This document shows, piece by piece, positions 27,927-39,864 of a stretch of DNA of 64,000 nucleotides. The stretch is from Thioalkalivibrio sp. XN8 (GTDB lineage Bacteria > Pseudomonadota > Gammaproteobacteria > Steroidobacterales > XN24), in contig NZ_JAALFH010000065.1 of NCBI RefSeq assembly GCF_011058255.1, positions 19,735 through 83,734 on the forward strand. Direction: 5' to 3'. The notes under the pieces were generated by a model, which did no database searches, had not been told where the DNA came from, and saw nothing but the letters and a program-made list of their open reading frames with translations. Numbering within the stretch: position 1 is the stretch's first letter; each line of letters opens with the position of its first letter. The translations under genes were made by a program, and so were the position numbers.

Positions 27927-29119
27927 ATCGCGGCCTCCTTGGTTTCGCAGCTGCCGGGCCCCAGCGCCCGCAGCCGCTGCACCTGGGTTCGCACGATCGC
28001 CGCCGCCCGATCCACGTCCTCGGCCGTGGTGAAGCGGCCGACGCTGAAACGGAGCGAACTCTGGGCCAGCTGGTCGTCGCGACCCAGGGCCCGCAGCACG
28101 TAGGACGCCTCGCGGCTGGCCGAAGTGCAGGCCGAACCACTCGAGACCGCCAGCTCGCGCAGCGCGAACAGCAGGCTTTCCCCTTCCACGCCCTCGAAAC
28201 AGACGTTCAGGATCCCTGCCACGCGCCGCTCCGGGTCGCCGTTCAGGTGCACTCCGCCCAGCCCGGCGATCCCGTCCCACAGCCGCCGGCGCAGGCCGGC
28301 CAGCCGCTCGGCCTCCCTGGCGTGCTCCGCGGCCGCGATCCGGCAGGCCTCGGCCATGCCGACGATCTGGTGCGTCGCCAGGGTGCCCGAGCGCAGGCCC
28401 CACTCGTGGCCGCCGCCGTGGATCTGGGGCTCCAGCCGGCTCTTGGGGCAGCCGCGCAGGTACAGGGCGCCGATCCCCTTGGGACCGTAGACCTTGTGCC
28501 CGGAGAGCGACAGCAGGTCGGCCTGGACCTCGTCGACCCGGACCGGCAGCTTGCCGGCGGCCTGCGCGGCGTCGACGTGGAACAGCACGCCGCGCTCACG
28601 GCACAGGCTGCCGATGGCGGCCACGTCGTTGATCGTGCCGATCTCGTTGTTCACGAACATCACGGACACCAGCACGGTGTCGGGCCGCAGCACGGGCTCG
28701 ATCTCGGCCACGCCCACCACGCCGCCCGGGCCGGGGGTCACGTAGCTCACCTGCCAGCCCTCTTTCTCGAGCTGGCGGCAGGTATCCAGCACCGCCTTGT
28801 GCTCGGTGCGGCTGGTGACGATGTGGCGGCCCCGGTCGGCATGGAAGCGGGCCGCGCCCTTGATCGCGAGGTTGTTCGACTCGGTGGCGCCGGAGGTCCA
28901 GATGATCTCGGGCGGCAGGGCGCCGAGCATCGAGGCCACCTCGCGGCGCGCGGCCTCCACCCGGTTGCGGGCCTCGCGGCCGGGCGCGTGGGAGCTGGAG
29001 GCGGGGTTGGCGAAGCAGCCGTCCGGACCGAGGCATCCGACCATGCGCTCGATCACGCGCGGATCGACCGGCGTGGTGGCGGCGTAATCCAGGTAGATGG
29101 CCTTGGCAGTCTGGTTCAT
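27923..29119 (-). CDS. iscS: Cysteine desulfurase IscS
   Basis: The 398-residue PLP enzyme takes sulfur from cysteine for Fe-S clusters, thio-tRNAs and cofactors. PLP Lys lies in [12 protein letters not shown]; the catalytic cysteine loop [10 protein letters not shown] is of the long IscS type. [14 protein letters not shown] binds PLP phosphate. The gene overlaps trmJ upstream by four bases and the iscU-like gene downstream by four bases. iscR is not found upstream; trmJ occupies its usual place. Confidence 0.96.
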   Translation of the reverse strand: MNQTAKAIYLDYAATTPVDPRVIERMVGCLGPDGCFANPASSSHAPGREARNRVEAARREVASMLGALPPEIIWTSGATESNNLAIKGAARFHADRGRHIVTSRTEHKAVLDTCRQLEKEGWQVSYVTPGPGGVVGVAEIEPVLRPDTVLVSVMFVNNEIGTINDVAAIGSLCRERGVLFHVDAAQAAGKLPVRVDEVQADLLSLSGHKVYGPKGIGALYLRGCPKSRLEPQIHGGGHEWGLRSGTLATHQIVGMAEACRIAAAEHAREAERLAGLRRRLWDGIAGLGGVHLNGDPERRVAGILNVCFEGVEGESLLFALRELAVSSGSACTSASREASYVLRALGRDDQLAQSSLRFSVGRFTTAEDVDRAAAIVRTQVQRLRALGPGSCETKEAAI

Positions 29120-29826
29120 CGCGGCTCCAGTGCGCTCAGGATCCCCCTCAGGATGCGGACTTCGTTCTCCTCCGGCAAGGCCCGGTTGAACAGGCGGCGC
29201 AGCCGCAGCATGAGGTGGCGCGGGTTCGCCGGGTTCAGAAAGCCGGCCGCCACCAGGGTGCGCTCGAGATGCTCGTAGAAACGTTCGAGCTCCTCGGCCG
29301 CGGCCAGGGGGTCGCTTCGGTCCTGCTCCGGCGCGTCCTCCTCGAGGGCCGCAAGCCGCAGCTCATACGCCACCACCTGCACCGCCATGGCGAGGTTCAG
29401 CGAGCTGTAGTCCGGGTTGGTCGGAATGTGCAGGAGGGCGTGGCAGCGCGCCAGCTCGTCGTTCGTCAGGCCGCTGCTCTCGCGCCCGAACACCACCGCC
29501 GCCTCGCCGGCGGCGCTCTCGGCGAGCAGCCGCGGGGCGGCTTCGCGCGGCGTCATGACCGGCCACTGCAGGGCCCGCAGCCGCGCACTGGCGCCGAGCA
29601 CGAAACGGCAGCCCGCCAGGGCCTCGTCCAGCGTCGCGCACACCTGCGCGGCCTCCAGCACCTGGTCGGCGCCGGCGGCACGGGCGGTGGCCTGGGGGCT
29701 GGGAAACTCCAGCGGCGCCACCAGGCTCAGCCGCTCCAGGCCCATGGTGCGCATGGCGCGCGCGGCGGCGCCGATGTTGCCGGGATGCGTGGTGCCCACC
29801 AGCACGACGCGGACGGGGATCCTCAT
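29116..29826 (-). CDS. trmJ: tRNA (cytidine/uridine-2'-O-)-methyltransferase TrmJ
   Basis: The 236-residue SPOUT methyltransferase modifies position 32 of tRNAs. The N-terminal motif [19 protein letters not shown], the [14 protein letters not shown] loop and the C-terminal knot ([23 protein letters not shown]) are all present. The ATG at 29826 is chosen over a TTG two codons upstream. trmJ upstream of isc genes and divergent from suhB is a known gammaproteobacterial arrangement. Confidence 0.94.
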   Translation of the reverse strand: MRIPVRVVLVGTTHPGNIGAAARAMRTMGLERLSLVAPLEFPSPQATARAAGADQVLEAAQVCATLDEALAGCRFVLGASARLRALQWPVMTPREAAPRLLAESAAGEAAVVFGRESSGLTNDELARCHALLHIPTNPDYSSLNLAMAVQVVAYELRLAALEEDAPEQDRSDPLAAAEELERFYEHLERTLVAAGFLNPANPRHLMLRLRRLFNRALPEENEVRILRGILSALEPR

Positions 29827-29892
29827 ATGCAAAAGGCCTGCAGGAAATGAAGCGAATTGCTATTCTAACCGGCTGTTGGCGGAGAGTATCCA

Positions 29893-30693
29893 ATGCACCC
29901 CCTGTTGAACATCGGCGTCCGCGCCGCGCGCCGCGCCGGTGACCTGATCGTCCGGCACATCAACCAGCTCGACGCCATCAAGGTCGACACCAAGGGGCGC
30001 AACGACTTCGTCAGCGAAGTCGACCGCATGGCGGAAGACGACATCATCCAGACCGTGCGCCGCAGCTACCCGGACCATGCCTTCCTGGCGGAGGAAAGCG
30101 GCGCCAGCGGCGATGCCGAGTTCGTCTGGATCATCGACCCGCTGGACGGCACCACCAACTTCCTGCACGGCTTCCCGGTGTTCGCGGTGTCCATCGCCGT
30201 GATGCAGCGCGGGCGGCTGGAGCACGGCGTGATCTACGACCCGATGCGGCAGGAGCTGTTCACCTGCAGCCGCGGGGCGGGCGCCACCGTCGACGGGCGC
30301 AAGATGCGGGTCAGCGACACCCGCAACCTGGCCGCCGCGCTGATCGGCACCGGCTTCCCCTACAAGGACGACCCGGAGTCGCTCGGACCGTACATGGCGA
30401 TGCTCAAGGACGTAATCTGCCAGACCGCCGGGGCCCGCCGCCCGGGCGCTGCGGCGCTGGATCTCGCCTACGTCGCCGCCGGCCGGCTCGACGGTTTCTG
30501 GGAGATCGGCCTGAATATCTGGGATATCGCCGCCGGCGCCCTGATGATCCAGGAATGCGGCGGCATCGTCACCGACCTCGGGGGCCGGGACGGCTGGCAG
30601 CAGAGCGGCAATATCGTCGCCGGCAACCCGCGCATCCACGATGCCCTGCTGAAGCTGATCGAACCGCACCTGACGGCGGGACTGCGGCGCTGA
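29893..30693 (+). CDS. suhB: Inositol-1-monophosphatase SuhB
   Basis: The 266-residue magnesium-dependent phosphatase has the IMPase motifs: Glu67 in LAEESG, DPLDGTTNF with Asp82 and Asp85, and the later WDIAAGALMIQECGG. In E. coli SuhB also joins the rRNA antitermination complex. The ATG at 29893 has GGAGAG before it. It diverges from trmJ across 66 bp. Confidence 0.96.
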   Translation: MHPLLNIGVRAARRAGDLIVRHINQLDAIKVDTKGRNDFVSEVDRMAEDDIIQTVRRSYPDHAFLAEESGASGDAEFVWIIDPLDGTTNFLHGFPVFAVSIAVMQRGRLEHGVIYDPMRQELFTCSRGAGATVDGRKMRVSDTRNLAAALIGTGFPYKDDPESLGPYMAMLKDVICQTAGARRPGAAALDLAYVAAGRLDGFWEIGLNIWDIAAGALMIQECGGIVTDLGGRDGWQQSGNIVAGNPRIHDALLKLIEPHLTAGLRR

Positions 30694-30742
30694 ACCCGCC
30701 GGCGCCCGTCCGGCTGCCCGCAAGACCTGTCCGCAGCCAGCC

Positions 30743-30798
30743 CATGCCAGGGCCCTCCTCGCTTGGAATTCTTATGCCGCTCGAAGGGCCCTGGCATG
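30743..30798. repeat. Inverted repeat downstream of suhB
   Basis: CATGCCAGGGCCCT (30743-30756) and its perfect reverse complement (30785-30798) are separated by 28 bp containing an EcoRI-type GAATTC. It lies between convergent suhB and the antiporter gene and may end transcription; there is no T-run. Confidence 0.65.
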
Positions 30799-30930
30799 TC
30801 CTGGCCGCTGCACCGGTGCCAGCGCAACGGCCGTGGCGCACACCGACGCCGTCACCGACAGGCACGCGGATAGTCGGGGCCGGCCGTATGCCGCGGCCGG
30901 GTTGCAGCGGCTCGGCCGGGCCCGGGCTGA

Positions 30931-32730
30931 TCAGCCCGCGTCGTCGCGCGCCTCCGGCGCGAAGTAGAGCAGCCGCCAGCCCGACTCCGGCTTGAACGGC
31001 TGCTCCTCGGAGAACAGCTGGAACAGGCCGTCGCCGTTCACCCCGCCGATGAGAACCCAGTCTTCGCCCTGCTCGCCCAGCCGCTCGCGCATGTCGTCGA
31101 GGCGGTAGGTCTCCGTCAGGCGGGTGGTCTGCATGGTCCAGCCCCGGTCGAGGCGCTCATGCAGGGTATTGAAGTCCTCGCCGTCGTCGAAGGCCGTGTG
31201 GCCGCGCTGCTGCAGCGCCATGCGCTTCGACTCCTGGCGCGATTCCTGGTGCGTGGCGAGCTGGAAGGTCCGGTGCCGGCCGAACGTCCCGCCGCGCGCC
31301 TTGCACACCAGGGCGTTGTAGAAGTCGTTGCCGGTGGCGGCCAGCAGGTAGCTGAGGTGCTGCAGGTCCAGTTCTTCCTCGGCGTGCTCCGACAGGATCT
31401 CGCCGTAGTAGGTGCGGATATCGTCCATGCGCAGGGGTTTGAGGTGCGACCAGGCGCCGTCGGCCACCAGCACGCTGATCTCGAGCTTCTTCAGGGCGAG
31501 CGCCAGCGCGTGCGTCCACGGCGTGGCGCCGACGATGAGCAGCCCGTTGGCGCGCTTGGCCGACAGCTTCAGCTTCCGGGTGACGGGTCCCAGCGAGAGG
31601 CCGTGGGCCAGCGCCGTGACCACGATCACCAGGAACACCAGCGGCAGGAGCCGCTCGGCGTCCGGGTACCCGCTCGCCGCCAGCGACGGCCCGAAAATAC
31701 TGGCCGCTGCCGCGGCGACGATGCCGCGCGGCGCGATCCAGGCCAGCAGCAGCTTGTCTTCGCGGCGCATCGGCGCACCGATGGTCGCCAGGCCGATGGT
31801 CAGCGGCCGCACCAGGAACAGGACGGCCGCCACGAACAGGCCGAGGCGCCAGTCCAGCACCCCGAGCTGGCTGAGCTCGAGCTGCGCCGGGATGACGATG
31901 AACAGGACCGAGAGCAGGATGACGCTCAGGTTCTCCTTGAAGTGACGCAGCGCCTCGCGCTCGACCAGCTGCATATTGCCGATCACCACGCCCATGATGG
32001 TGACGCTGAGGAGGCCGGCTTCGTGCTGCACGAAGTTGGTGGCGCTGTAGGCGGCGAGCACCAGCACCATGAGCACGGGCGGCTTGAGGTGCTCCGGCAC
32101 CAGCCCCCGCCGGAACAGCTGCCCGACCACCCAGCCGCCGGCGCCGCCGGTCAGCCCGGCCGCGAGGATCGCCGTGCCGAGGCTGAGCAGGGTCTCGCTG
32201 AACTCGCCCCCGGCCACCGTGAGGTACTGGTAGGTCAGCACCGCCAGCAACACCCCGACGGGATCGTTGGCGATGCCCTCCCAGCGGAGCAGCGAGGCCG
32301 ATTCCTTGTTCAGCCGGGCCTGCCGGATCAGCGGCCCGATGACGGTCGGCCCGGTGACCACCAGGATCGCGCCCAGCACCCACGCCACGGGCCAGCTGAG
32401 GCCGGCGACGTAATGCGCCGCCGCCGCCCCCAGCGCCCAGGCCAGCGGCGGCCCGGCCAGCGTGAGCCGGCCGATGCCGTGGCCCACGCGCCGGAGCTCG
32501 CCGAGCTTCAGCTCCATGGCGCCCTCGAACAGGATGATGGCCACGCCGAGCCCGATGAGCTCGTTGACCTCCTCCGTGCTCATGGCCAGCTCGATCACGC
32601 CGGTGACCGGGCCGAGCACGAACCCGGCCGTGATGAGGATGACGATGCTCGGCAGTTTCAGGCGCCAGGCCAGCCACTGGCTCGCCAGCCCGACGAGAAG
32701 AATGAACAGCAGCAGGGTGGCGCCATGCAT
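30931..32730 (-). CDS. CPA1-type cation:proton antiporter with C-terminal TrkA-like domain
   Basis: The 599-residue protein has about 12 membrane helices (1-385) of the Na+/H+ exchanger fold. The LLRWEGIANDPVGVLLA segment holds the Asn-Asp pair typical of electroneutral CPA1 antiporters. After it come a TrkA-N/RCK-like segment (about 395-480: GLLIVGATPWTHALALALKK) and a further soluble tail. This matches the NhaP-like group found near SecDF in some gammaproteobacteria. It is transcribed 14 bp before secF ends, in the same direction as the sec genes, so it may be read through from them. Ion choice (Na+ or K+) cannot be told. Confidence 0.88.
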   Translation of the reverse strand: MHGATLLLFILLVGLASQWLAWRLKLPSIVILITAGFVLGPVTGVIELAMSTEEVNELIGLGVAIILFEGAMELKLGELRRVGHGIGRLTLAGPPLAWALGAAAAHYVAGLSWPVAWVLGAILVVTGPTVIGPLIRQARLNKESASLLRWEGIANDPVGVLLAVLTYQYLTVAGGEFSETLLSLGTAILAAGLTGGAGGWVVGQLFRRGLVPEHLKPPVLMVLVLAAYSATNFVQHEAGLLSVTIMGVVIGNMQLVEREALRHFKENLSVILLSVLFIVIPAQLELSQLGVLDWRLGLFVAAVLFLVRPLTIGLATIGAPMRREDKLLLAWIAPRGIVAAAAASIFGPSLAASGYPDAERLLPLVFLVIVVTALAHGLSLGPVTRKLKLSAKRANGLLIVGATPWTHALALALKKLEISVLVADGAWSHLKPLRMDDIRTYYGEILSEHAEEELDLQHLSYLLAATGNDFYNALVCKARGGTFGRHRTFQLATHQESRQESKRMALQQRGHTAFDDGEDFNTLHERLDRGWTMQTTRLTETYRLDDMRERLGEQGEDWVLIGGVNGDGLFQLFSEEQPFKPESGWRLLYFAPEARDDAG

Positions 32731-32743
32731 GGGCGCTGTGCCG

Positions 32744-33682
32744 CTAGGGCATCACGCCGGACTCTTCGTCCTTGTCCGGCTGGGGCGGCAACAGGTCGCT
32801 CGGCGTCACCTTCAGCGCCAGCGCCGTTTCGCTGGCGATGTAGATGGAGGAGTAGGTGCCGATCAGCACGCCCACGATGAGCGCGACCGAGAAACCGGCG
32901 ATGGCCTCGCCGCCCAGCACGTACAGCGCCACCAGCACCAGCAGTGTCGTCACGCCCGTCATGATGGTGCGCGACAGGGTCTGGTTCAGGGAGGCGTTGA
33001 CCACCTCCTCGGTGCTCTTGCGCCGCATCTTCAGCAGGTTTTCGCGAATGCGGTCGAAAATGACGATGGTGTCGTTGAGCGAGTAACCGATCACCGCCAG
33101 CACCGCCGCCAGCACGGCGAGATCGAAGGACATCTGCACCACTGAGAAGAAACCCAGCGTGATGATGACGTCGTGCACCAGGGCCGCCACCGCGCCGACG
33201 GAGAACTTCCACTGGAAGCGGAAGGACACGTAGGCCAGGATCATCAGCAGCGCGAACAGGGTGGCCATGCCGCCCGCCTCGGCAAGCTCCCGGCCGACCT
33301 GGGCGCTGACGAACTCGCCGCGGCGCAGCTCGGCGCCGGCATCCACGGTGCGCAGGATCCGCATGATGTTGTCGCGGGTCGCCGCCAGGTCGTCGCTCTC
33401 GCTCGCCAGCAGCTGGATCGCCACCTCGCGCGAGCTGCCGAAGTGCTGCACGATGCTGCGCTCGATCCCTGCCGCCTCCAGCGCGGTGCGGATCGGCTCG
33501 AGCTCGACCGTGTCGGGGAAGCCGGCCTCGACCACCACGCCGCCGCGGAACTCGATGCCGAAGTTGAGGCCCCGGGTCGCGAGCGACGCGATGGAGATCA
33601 CGATCAGGGTGAGCGAGATGGCATAGGCGATCTTGCGCACCTTGAAGAAGTCGATCTGCGACTCGATCTTGAAGAAGTCCAT
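32744..33682 (-). CDS. secF: Protein translocase subunit SecF
   Basis: The 312-residue membrane protein has six helices, the periplasmic P4 loop and the SecF signature GFSVALIVGVLIGTYSSIYIA. SecDF uses the proton gradient to pull proteins through SecYEG. The ATG at 33682 (MDFFKIESQIDFFKVRK) is preferred to the frame's upstream extension. It follows secD by 13 bp. Confidence 0.96.
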   Translation of the reverse strand: MDFFKIESQIDFFKVRKIAYAISLTLIVISIASLATRGLNFGIEFRGGVVVEAGFPDTVELEPIRTALEAAGIERSIVQHFGSSREVAIQLLASESDDLAATRDNIMRILRTVDAGAELRRGEFVSAQVGRELAEAGGMATLFALLMILAYVSFRFQWKFSVGAVAALVHDVIITLGFFSVVQMSFDLAVLAAVLAVIGYSLNDTIVIFDRIRENLLKMRRKSTEEVVNASLNQTLSRTIMTGVTTLLVLVALYVLGGEAIAGFSVALIVGVLIGTYSSIYIASETALALKVTPSDLLPPQPDKDEESGVMP

Positions 33683-33695
33683 GGCGGCCGTCTCC

Positions 33696-35549
33696 TCAGA
33701 TGGGCAGCGACTGGATACGGCGGCCGCCGTACAGCGCATTGATCACGGCGCGCGTCCCGACGATGGCCGTGAACATGGAAGTGATGATGCCGAGGGACAG
33801 CGTGACGGCGAAGCCGCGAATCGGGCCGGTGCCGAAGGTGAACAGCACGACGGCCGCGATCAGGGTCGTGATGTTGGCGTCGGCAATGGACGAGAAGGCC
33901 TTCTCGTAGCCGGCGTGGATCGCCGCCTGGGGCGAATTGCCGTTGCGCAACTCCTCGCGGATGCGCTCGAAGATCAGCACGTTGGCATCCACCGCCATGC
34001 CGACCGTCAGCACGATGCCGGCGATGCCCGGCAGCGTCAGGGACGCCTGCAGCATGGACAGCAACGCGATCACCAGGACCAGGTTGGCCAGCAGCGCCAG
34101 GTTCGCGACCAGGCCGAACACCCGGTAGTACAGGACCATGAACACCACCACGGCGAGGAAGCCGATCACCACCGCCTGCAGCCCGCGCTCGATGTTCTGC
34201 TGGCCCAGGCTCGGGCCGATGGTGCGCTCCTCGACCTTGAAGATCGGCGCCGCCAGCGAGCCGGCGCGGAGCAGCAGCGCGAGGTCGCGCGCCTCCAGCG
34301 GATCGAGGCCGGTGATCATGAAGCGGTTGGAAAACACGCCGCGGATCGTCGCCACGCTGATCACGCGTTCCTCGGTGCGGGTCACCTCGCGCGTCTCGCC
34401 GTCACGCTCCACCAGCTCGCGCTTCTGCTCGATGAACACCACCGCCATCCGCTTGTTCAGGTTGGCGCGGGTGGCCTCGCCCATGCGGCGGGCGCCGCGG
34501 GCGTCGAGGTTCACGAACACGGCCGGCTGGCCCTCGTCGAAGCCCGCCGAGGCGTCGGTGAGCTGGTCGCCGGTGGCGATCACCTCGCGCTGGAGCAGCA
34601 CCGGCTGGCCGAAGCGGTCGCGATACAGCGAGGAACCGATCGGCGCGCGCCCGCGCTCGGCCGCCTCGAAAGCGTTGTTGGCCTCGTCGACCAGGCGGAA
34701 TTCCAGCGTCGCGGTGGCGCCCAGCACGCGCTCGGCCTGGGCGGGGTCCTGGACGCCCGGGAGCTGCACCACGATGCGGTCGGCGCCCTGGCGCTGCACC
34801 ACCGGCTCGGCCACGCCGAGCTCGTTGACGCGGTTGCGCAACGTGACGGTGTTCTGCTCGATGGCGAAATCCTGCCGCTGCTGGATTTGCTCCTCGGTCA
34901 TCCGGTAGACCAGCAGGTAGTCGCCGCCGGCCTCCCGCCGGGTGATGTCCAGCTCGGGATTGGTCTCGAAAATGATCTCCGCCGCCGCCTCGCGGTCGGC
35001 CTCGCTGGCCAGCACCACCCGCACGGCATCGCCATCGCGCTGCACCGTCTTGTAGCGGACGCCGGCCTCGCGGAGCATGGTGCGGAAGTCGGTCTCGTAA
35101 CGGTCCAGCGCCTGGCTGATGGCGGCCTCCATGTCGACTTCGTACATGAAGTGCACCCCGCCGCGCAGGTCGAGGCCGAGACTCATCGGCTGCAGCCCGA
35201 GGTTGCGCAGGAAGGCGGGCGTCCGGGGCGCCAGCGTCAGGGCCACCACGAAAGTCTCGCCCAGCTGTTCCCGCAGCAGGTCAACGGAGCGCAGCTGCTC
35301 TTCGACCGTCGGGAACCGGACCGTGACCCGCCCCTCCTCGAGGTAGGCGGGCGTATGGCTGATCTCCCGGGCGTCGAGGATGCCTGTGACGCGCTGCAGC
35401 GCCGTCTCGTCCAGCGGCTGGCCGATCTCGGCGGACACCTGCACCGCGGGCGCATCGCCGTAGATGTTCGGCAGGGCGAATATCAGCCCGGTCACGATGA
35501 CCGCGACGACGAGCAGGTTCTTCCAGAGCGGAAAACGGTTGAGGACCAC
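33696..35549 (-). CDS. secD: Protein translocase subunit SecD
   Basis: The 617-residue protein has an N-terminal membrane helix, a large periplasmic P1 region (about 35-440) with the GLDLRGGVHF motif, and five C-terminal helices with the GMAVDANVLIFERIREE signature. The start is a GTG at 35549 (GTG GTC CTC AAC), with a modest AGGATA upstream. The order yajC-secD-secF is universal in the phylum. Confidence 0.96.
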   Translation of the reverse strand: MVLNRFPLWKNLLVVAVIVTGLIFALPNIYGDAPAVQVSAEIGQPLDETALQRVTGILDAREISHTPAYLEEGRVTVRFPTVEEQLRSVDLLREQLGETFVVALTLAPRTPAFLRNLGLQPMSLGLDLRGGVHFMYEVDMEAAISQALDRYETDFRTMLREAGVRYKTVQRDGDAVRVVLASEADREAAAEIIFETNPELDITRREAGGDYLLVYRMTEEQIQQRQDFAIEQNTVTLRNRVNELGVAEPVVQRQGADRIVVQLPGVQDPAQAERVLGATATLEFRLVDEANNAFEAAERGRAPIGSSLYRDRFGQPVLLQREVIATGDQLTDASAGFDEGQPAVFVNLDARGARRMGEATRANLNKRMAVVFIEQKRELVERDGETREVTRTEERVISVATIRGVFSNRFMITGLDPLEARDLALLLRAGSLAAPIFKVEERTIGPSLGQQNIERGLQAVVIGFLAVVVFMVLYYRVFGLVANLALLANLVLVIALLSMLQASLTLPGIAGIVLTVGMAVDANVLIFERIREELRNGNSPQAAIHAGYEKAFSSIADANITTLIAAVVLFTFGTGPIRGFAVTLSLGIITSMFTAIVGTRAVINALYGGRRIQSLPI

Positions 35550-35573
35550 GGGCGTATCCTGGCAGGAGGCTGA

Positions 35574-35903
35574 TCAGACGGACTTGAACGTGCCCTTGGG
35601 CAGCACTGCGACCACGGTCTGGCGCTGGATCCGCAGCACCACGCCGTCGGCGACCTCGACCTTGAGGAACTGCTCGCCCGCCTCCTCGACGCGGCCCAGG
35701 ATGCCGCCGCCGGTGACGACCTCGTCGCCCACCTTCAGCTCGGAAACCATCTTGCGGTGTTCCTTGGCGCGCTTGGTCTGCGGCCGGATCAGCAGGAAGT
35801 AGAAGATGACGAAAATGAAAATCAGCGGCAGCAGGCTGACGAACATGTCCGGCTGCTGGGCGCCCGCGGCTTGCGCATAAGCGTTGGAGATGAAGAAGTC
35901 CAT
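35574..35903 (-). CDS. yajC: Preprotein translocase subunit YajC
   Basis: The 109-residue protein has one membrane helix (about 22-42, LLPLIFIFVIFYFLLIRPQ) and the KVGDEVVTGGGILGRV motif. It joins the holotranslocon with SecDF. Length is typical. It lies 24 bp before secD. Confidence 0.96.
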   Translation of the reverse strand: MDFFISNAYAQAAGAQQPDMFVSLLPLIFIFVIFYFLLIRPQTKRAKEHRKMVSELKVGDEVVTGGGILGRVEEAGEQFLKVEVADGVVLRIQRQTVVAVLPKGTFKSV

Positions 35904-35986
35904 CGGTCTGGGTCCCTGGGTTGCGCCCCTCCGTGGGGGCAGGGGTAAAACAGCTGGCTATTATGCCACGAAGCGCCCGGCGTGCC

Positions 35987-38154
<2,168 letters not shown>

Positions 38155-38211
38155 CGGGACGCTCCTCGGGGCGGGGAGTGTCCCCTGTTCGGCGGGGGCC
38201 GTAAAGACCAT

Positions 38212-38248
38212 GGGGCCGGTCCTGGGGACAGTCCCCAGGACCGGCCCC
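38212..38248. repeat. Perfect 37-bp palindrome (CTGGGGACAGTCCCCAG family)
   Basis: Two 18-bp arms around a single A are perfect reverse complements; the core reads GGTCCTGGGGACAGTCCCC. It lies between the end of the PDZ-protein gene and queA (both minus). A related but shorter GGGGAGTGTCCCC is at 38173-38185. The same core occurs at 46571-46610. It may be a REP-like element or act as a terminator. Confidence 0.9.
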
Positions 38249-38260
38249 GCCGGCCGCCGC

Positions 38261-39184
38261 CTATTCGGGGATGTCGGCCTCGAGCTGCTGCCGGCGGCCC
38301 TTGCGCACCACGGTCATCACCAGCCGCTCACCGGGCTCGTAGGAGCGCAGGATGCGCACCACGTGGCGGGGATCAGCCGGCGTGCGCCCCGCGATGTCGA
38401 GGATCACGTCGCCGTCCTGCAGGCCCAGGGTGTCGTCGCTGGGCGCGCGCACCACCAGTACACCCGCCTCGGTTTCGAAATACTCGCCCAGCCCCGGCGT
38501 CAGTTCCACCAGCTCCATGTCGCCCCAACGATCAGCCAGGAAACGCGTCACGAAGGCCTGGCCGCCGGGCGGCAGCGAGCGGTGCAACTCTTCCATGTCG
38601 AAGTCGAACTCGAAGCCTTCGCCTCGCGGGCGCGCCTCGACCTCCGCCGTGAGCACCTCGCCGTCGCGGCGATGCTCGATTTTCAGCTGCCCCCCGGGCT
38701 CGGTCGCGGCCAGGTGATCCAGCAGCTTCCTGGTCGGTGGGGTGTCGCCGCTCCAGTCGAGCGGCTTGCCGTCGATGGACAGCAGCACGTCGCCACTACG
38801 GATACCGGCCGCGTCGGCCGCCGAGCCCGGCGTCACGCCCAGCACCCGGACGCCCTCCTCGCGATCCTCCGGCGTCCCGACCGGGGCGATATTGATACCC
38901 AGCAACACCGGCGCGGGGCGGCGGACGCCCTCGAGCTCCGAACGGATCATGACGCCGGCATCGCCCATGGCGCCCACCGTCAGCTCCGCGATCTCGCGCG
39001 CCGCCGCCTCGAGCCGGGCCCGCGCCTCCTCCAGCCGCGCCTCCGCCTGGGCCCGTTCCGCCGCAGCGCGGGCCCGCTCGGCTTCGGCCGCCGCCTGCGG
39101 GTCTTCCTGCGCTACGGCAGCACCGGCGGCCAGCAGCAACATCGCCAGGGTCGCGAACAAGGTTTTCAAGGGTCGCTGTCTCAT
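38261..39184 (-). CDS. Periplasmic PDZ-domain protein without protease domain
   Basis: The 307-residue protein has a signal peptide (cleavage near AVAQ, residue 25), an Ala/Glu/Arg-rich coiled coil (about 28-65), and two PDZ domains: about 90-170 (GVRVLGVTPGSAADAAGIRSGD with DVLLSIDGKPL) and about 225-300 (GVLVVRAPSDDTLGLQDGDVILDIAGR). There is no trypsin-like catalytic domain, so it is not a Do protease itself. It follows the anti-sigma gene by 47 bp in the same direction, and its PDZ domains could bind exposed C-termini as part of envelope stress sensing. That role is inference. Confidence 0.8.
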   Translation of the reverse strand: MRQRPLKTLFATLAMLLLAAGAAVAQEDPQAAAEAERARAAAERAQAEARLEEARARLEAAAREIAELTVGAMGDAGVMIRSELEGVRRPAPVLLGINIAPVGTPEDREEGVRVLGVTPGSAADAAGIRSGDVLLSIDGKPLDWSGDTPPTRKLLDHLAATEPGGQLKIEHRRDGEVLTAEVEARPRGEGFEFDFDMEELHRSLPPGGQAFVTRFLADRWGDMELVELTPGLGEYFETEAGVLVVRAPSDDTLGLQDGDVILDIAGRTPADPRHVVRILRSYEPGERLVMTVVRKGRRQQLEADIPE

Positions 39185-39231
39185 CTGCTCTTCCTTCCGC
39201 GTGTTATTGATCGATGCTCGGCCGGGGCGAC

Positions 39232-39864
39232 TCAGTAGCCGTCCTGCAGTTCTGCGTAGCGGACCTGCATCAGGGTGTTCATCAGGTCCACGCGCCGCGC
39301 CCAGAGGTCGCGCTCGCTGGCCGTGTCCAGCGCCGGCTCGCTCAGCATCAGGTCCACTTCCCCGATGCTCCGCTGCAGCTCGTCGATGGTGTAGGCGGTG
39401 CTCGTCCGGGTGACGCGCGGCGCGGCCGGAAGGGCGCGCAAGGCCGCCTCCAGCTGCTGCGAGGTCGCGACCAGCTCGGCCTGGCTCGCCCCCCGCACCG
39501 AGCTGGCCGGGGCCGGGGTCGCCGCCACGAGGTCGGTCGTCGTGCCGGGCGCGGGCTGGTCGTCTGCCGGCCCGCCCAGGTTCAGGATCAGGGCCAGTCC
39601 GAGGGCGAAGCCGGCCGCCAGCCCGCCCGCCATGGGCCACCAGCTGGTTCCCCGGGCGGTGGCCGGCAGGGCGTCCACGGCGATCGTCGCCCACAGGTCG
39701 CGCGGCGGCTCCAGCGGCGGCAACTCGCGCAGGCCGGCGCGAACCCCCAGCGTTTCGGTCAGGGACTGCTGGCATTCCCGGCAGCCCGCCACGTGGTCCT
39801 GCACCTCGGCAGGAACGGCCTCGCCGTCCCGCAGGCTCAGCAGCTGTTCGGTTGTTGCGTGCAT
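39232..39864 (-). CDS. Putative anti-sigma factor (zinc-finger-like, membrane anchored)
   Basis: The 210-residue protein opens with HATTEQLLSLRDGE and the HVAGCREC motif (residues about 24-31), the His-x3-Cys-x2-Cys pattern of ZAS anti-sigma domains. A single membrane helix follows (about 77-96), and then a periplasmic region of about 110 residues with predicted helices. The gene overlaps the sigma factor by 28 bp, as is usual for cognate pairs. The periplasmic part resembles no family I can name. Confidence 0.8.
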   Translation of the reverse strand: MHATTEQLLSLRDGEAVPAEVQDHVAGCRECQQSLTETLGVRAGLRELPPLEPPRDLWATIAVDALPATARGTSWWPMAGGLAAGFALGLALILNLGGPADDQPAPGTTTDLVAATPAPASSVRGASQAELVATSQQLEAALRALPAAPRVTRTSTAYTIDELQRSIGEVDLMLSEPALDTASERDLWARRVDLMNTLMQVRYAELQDGY

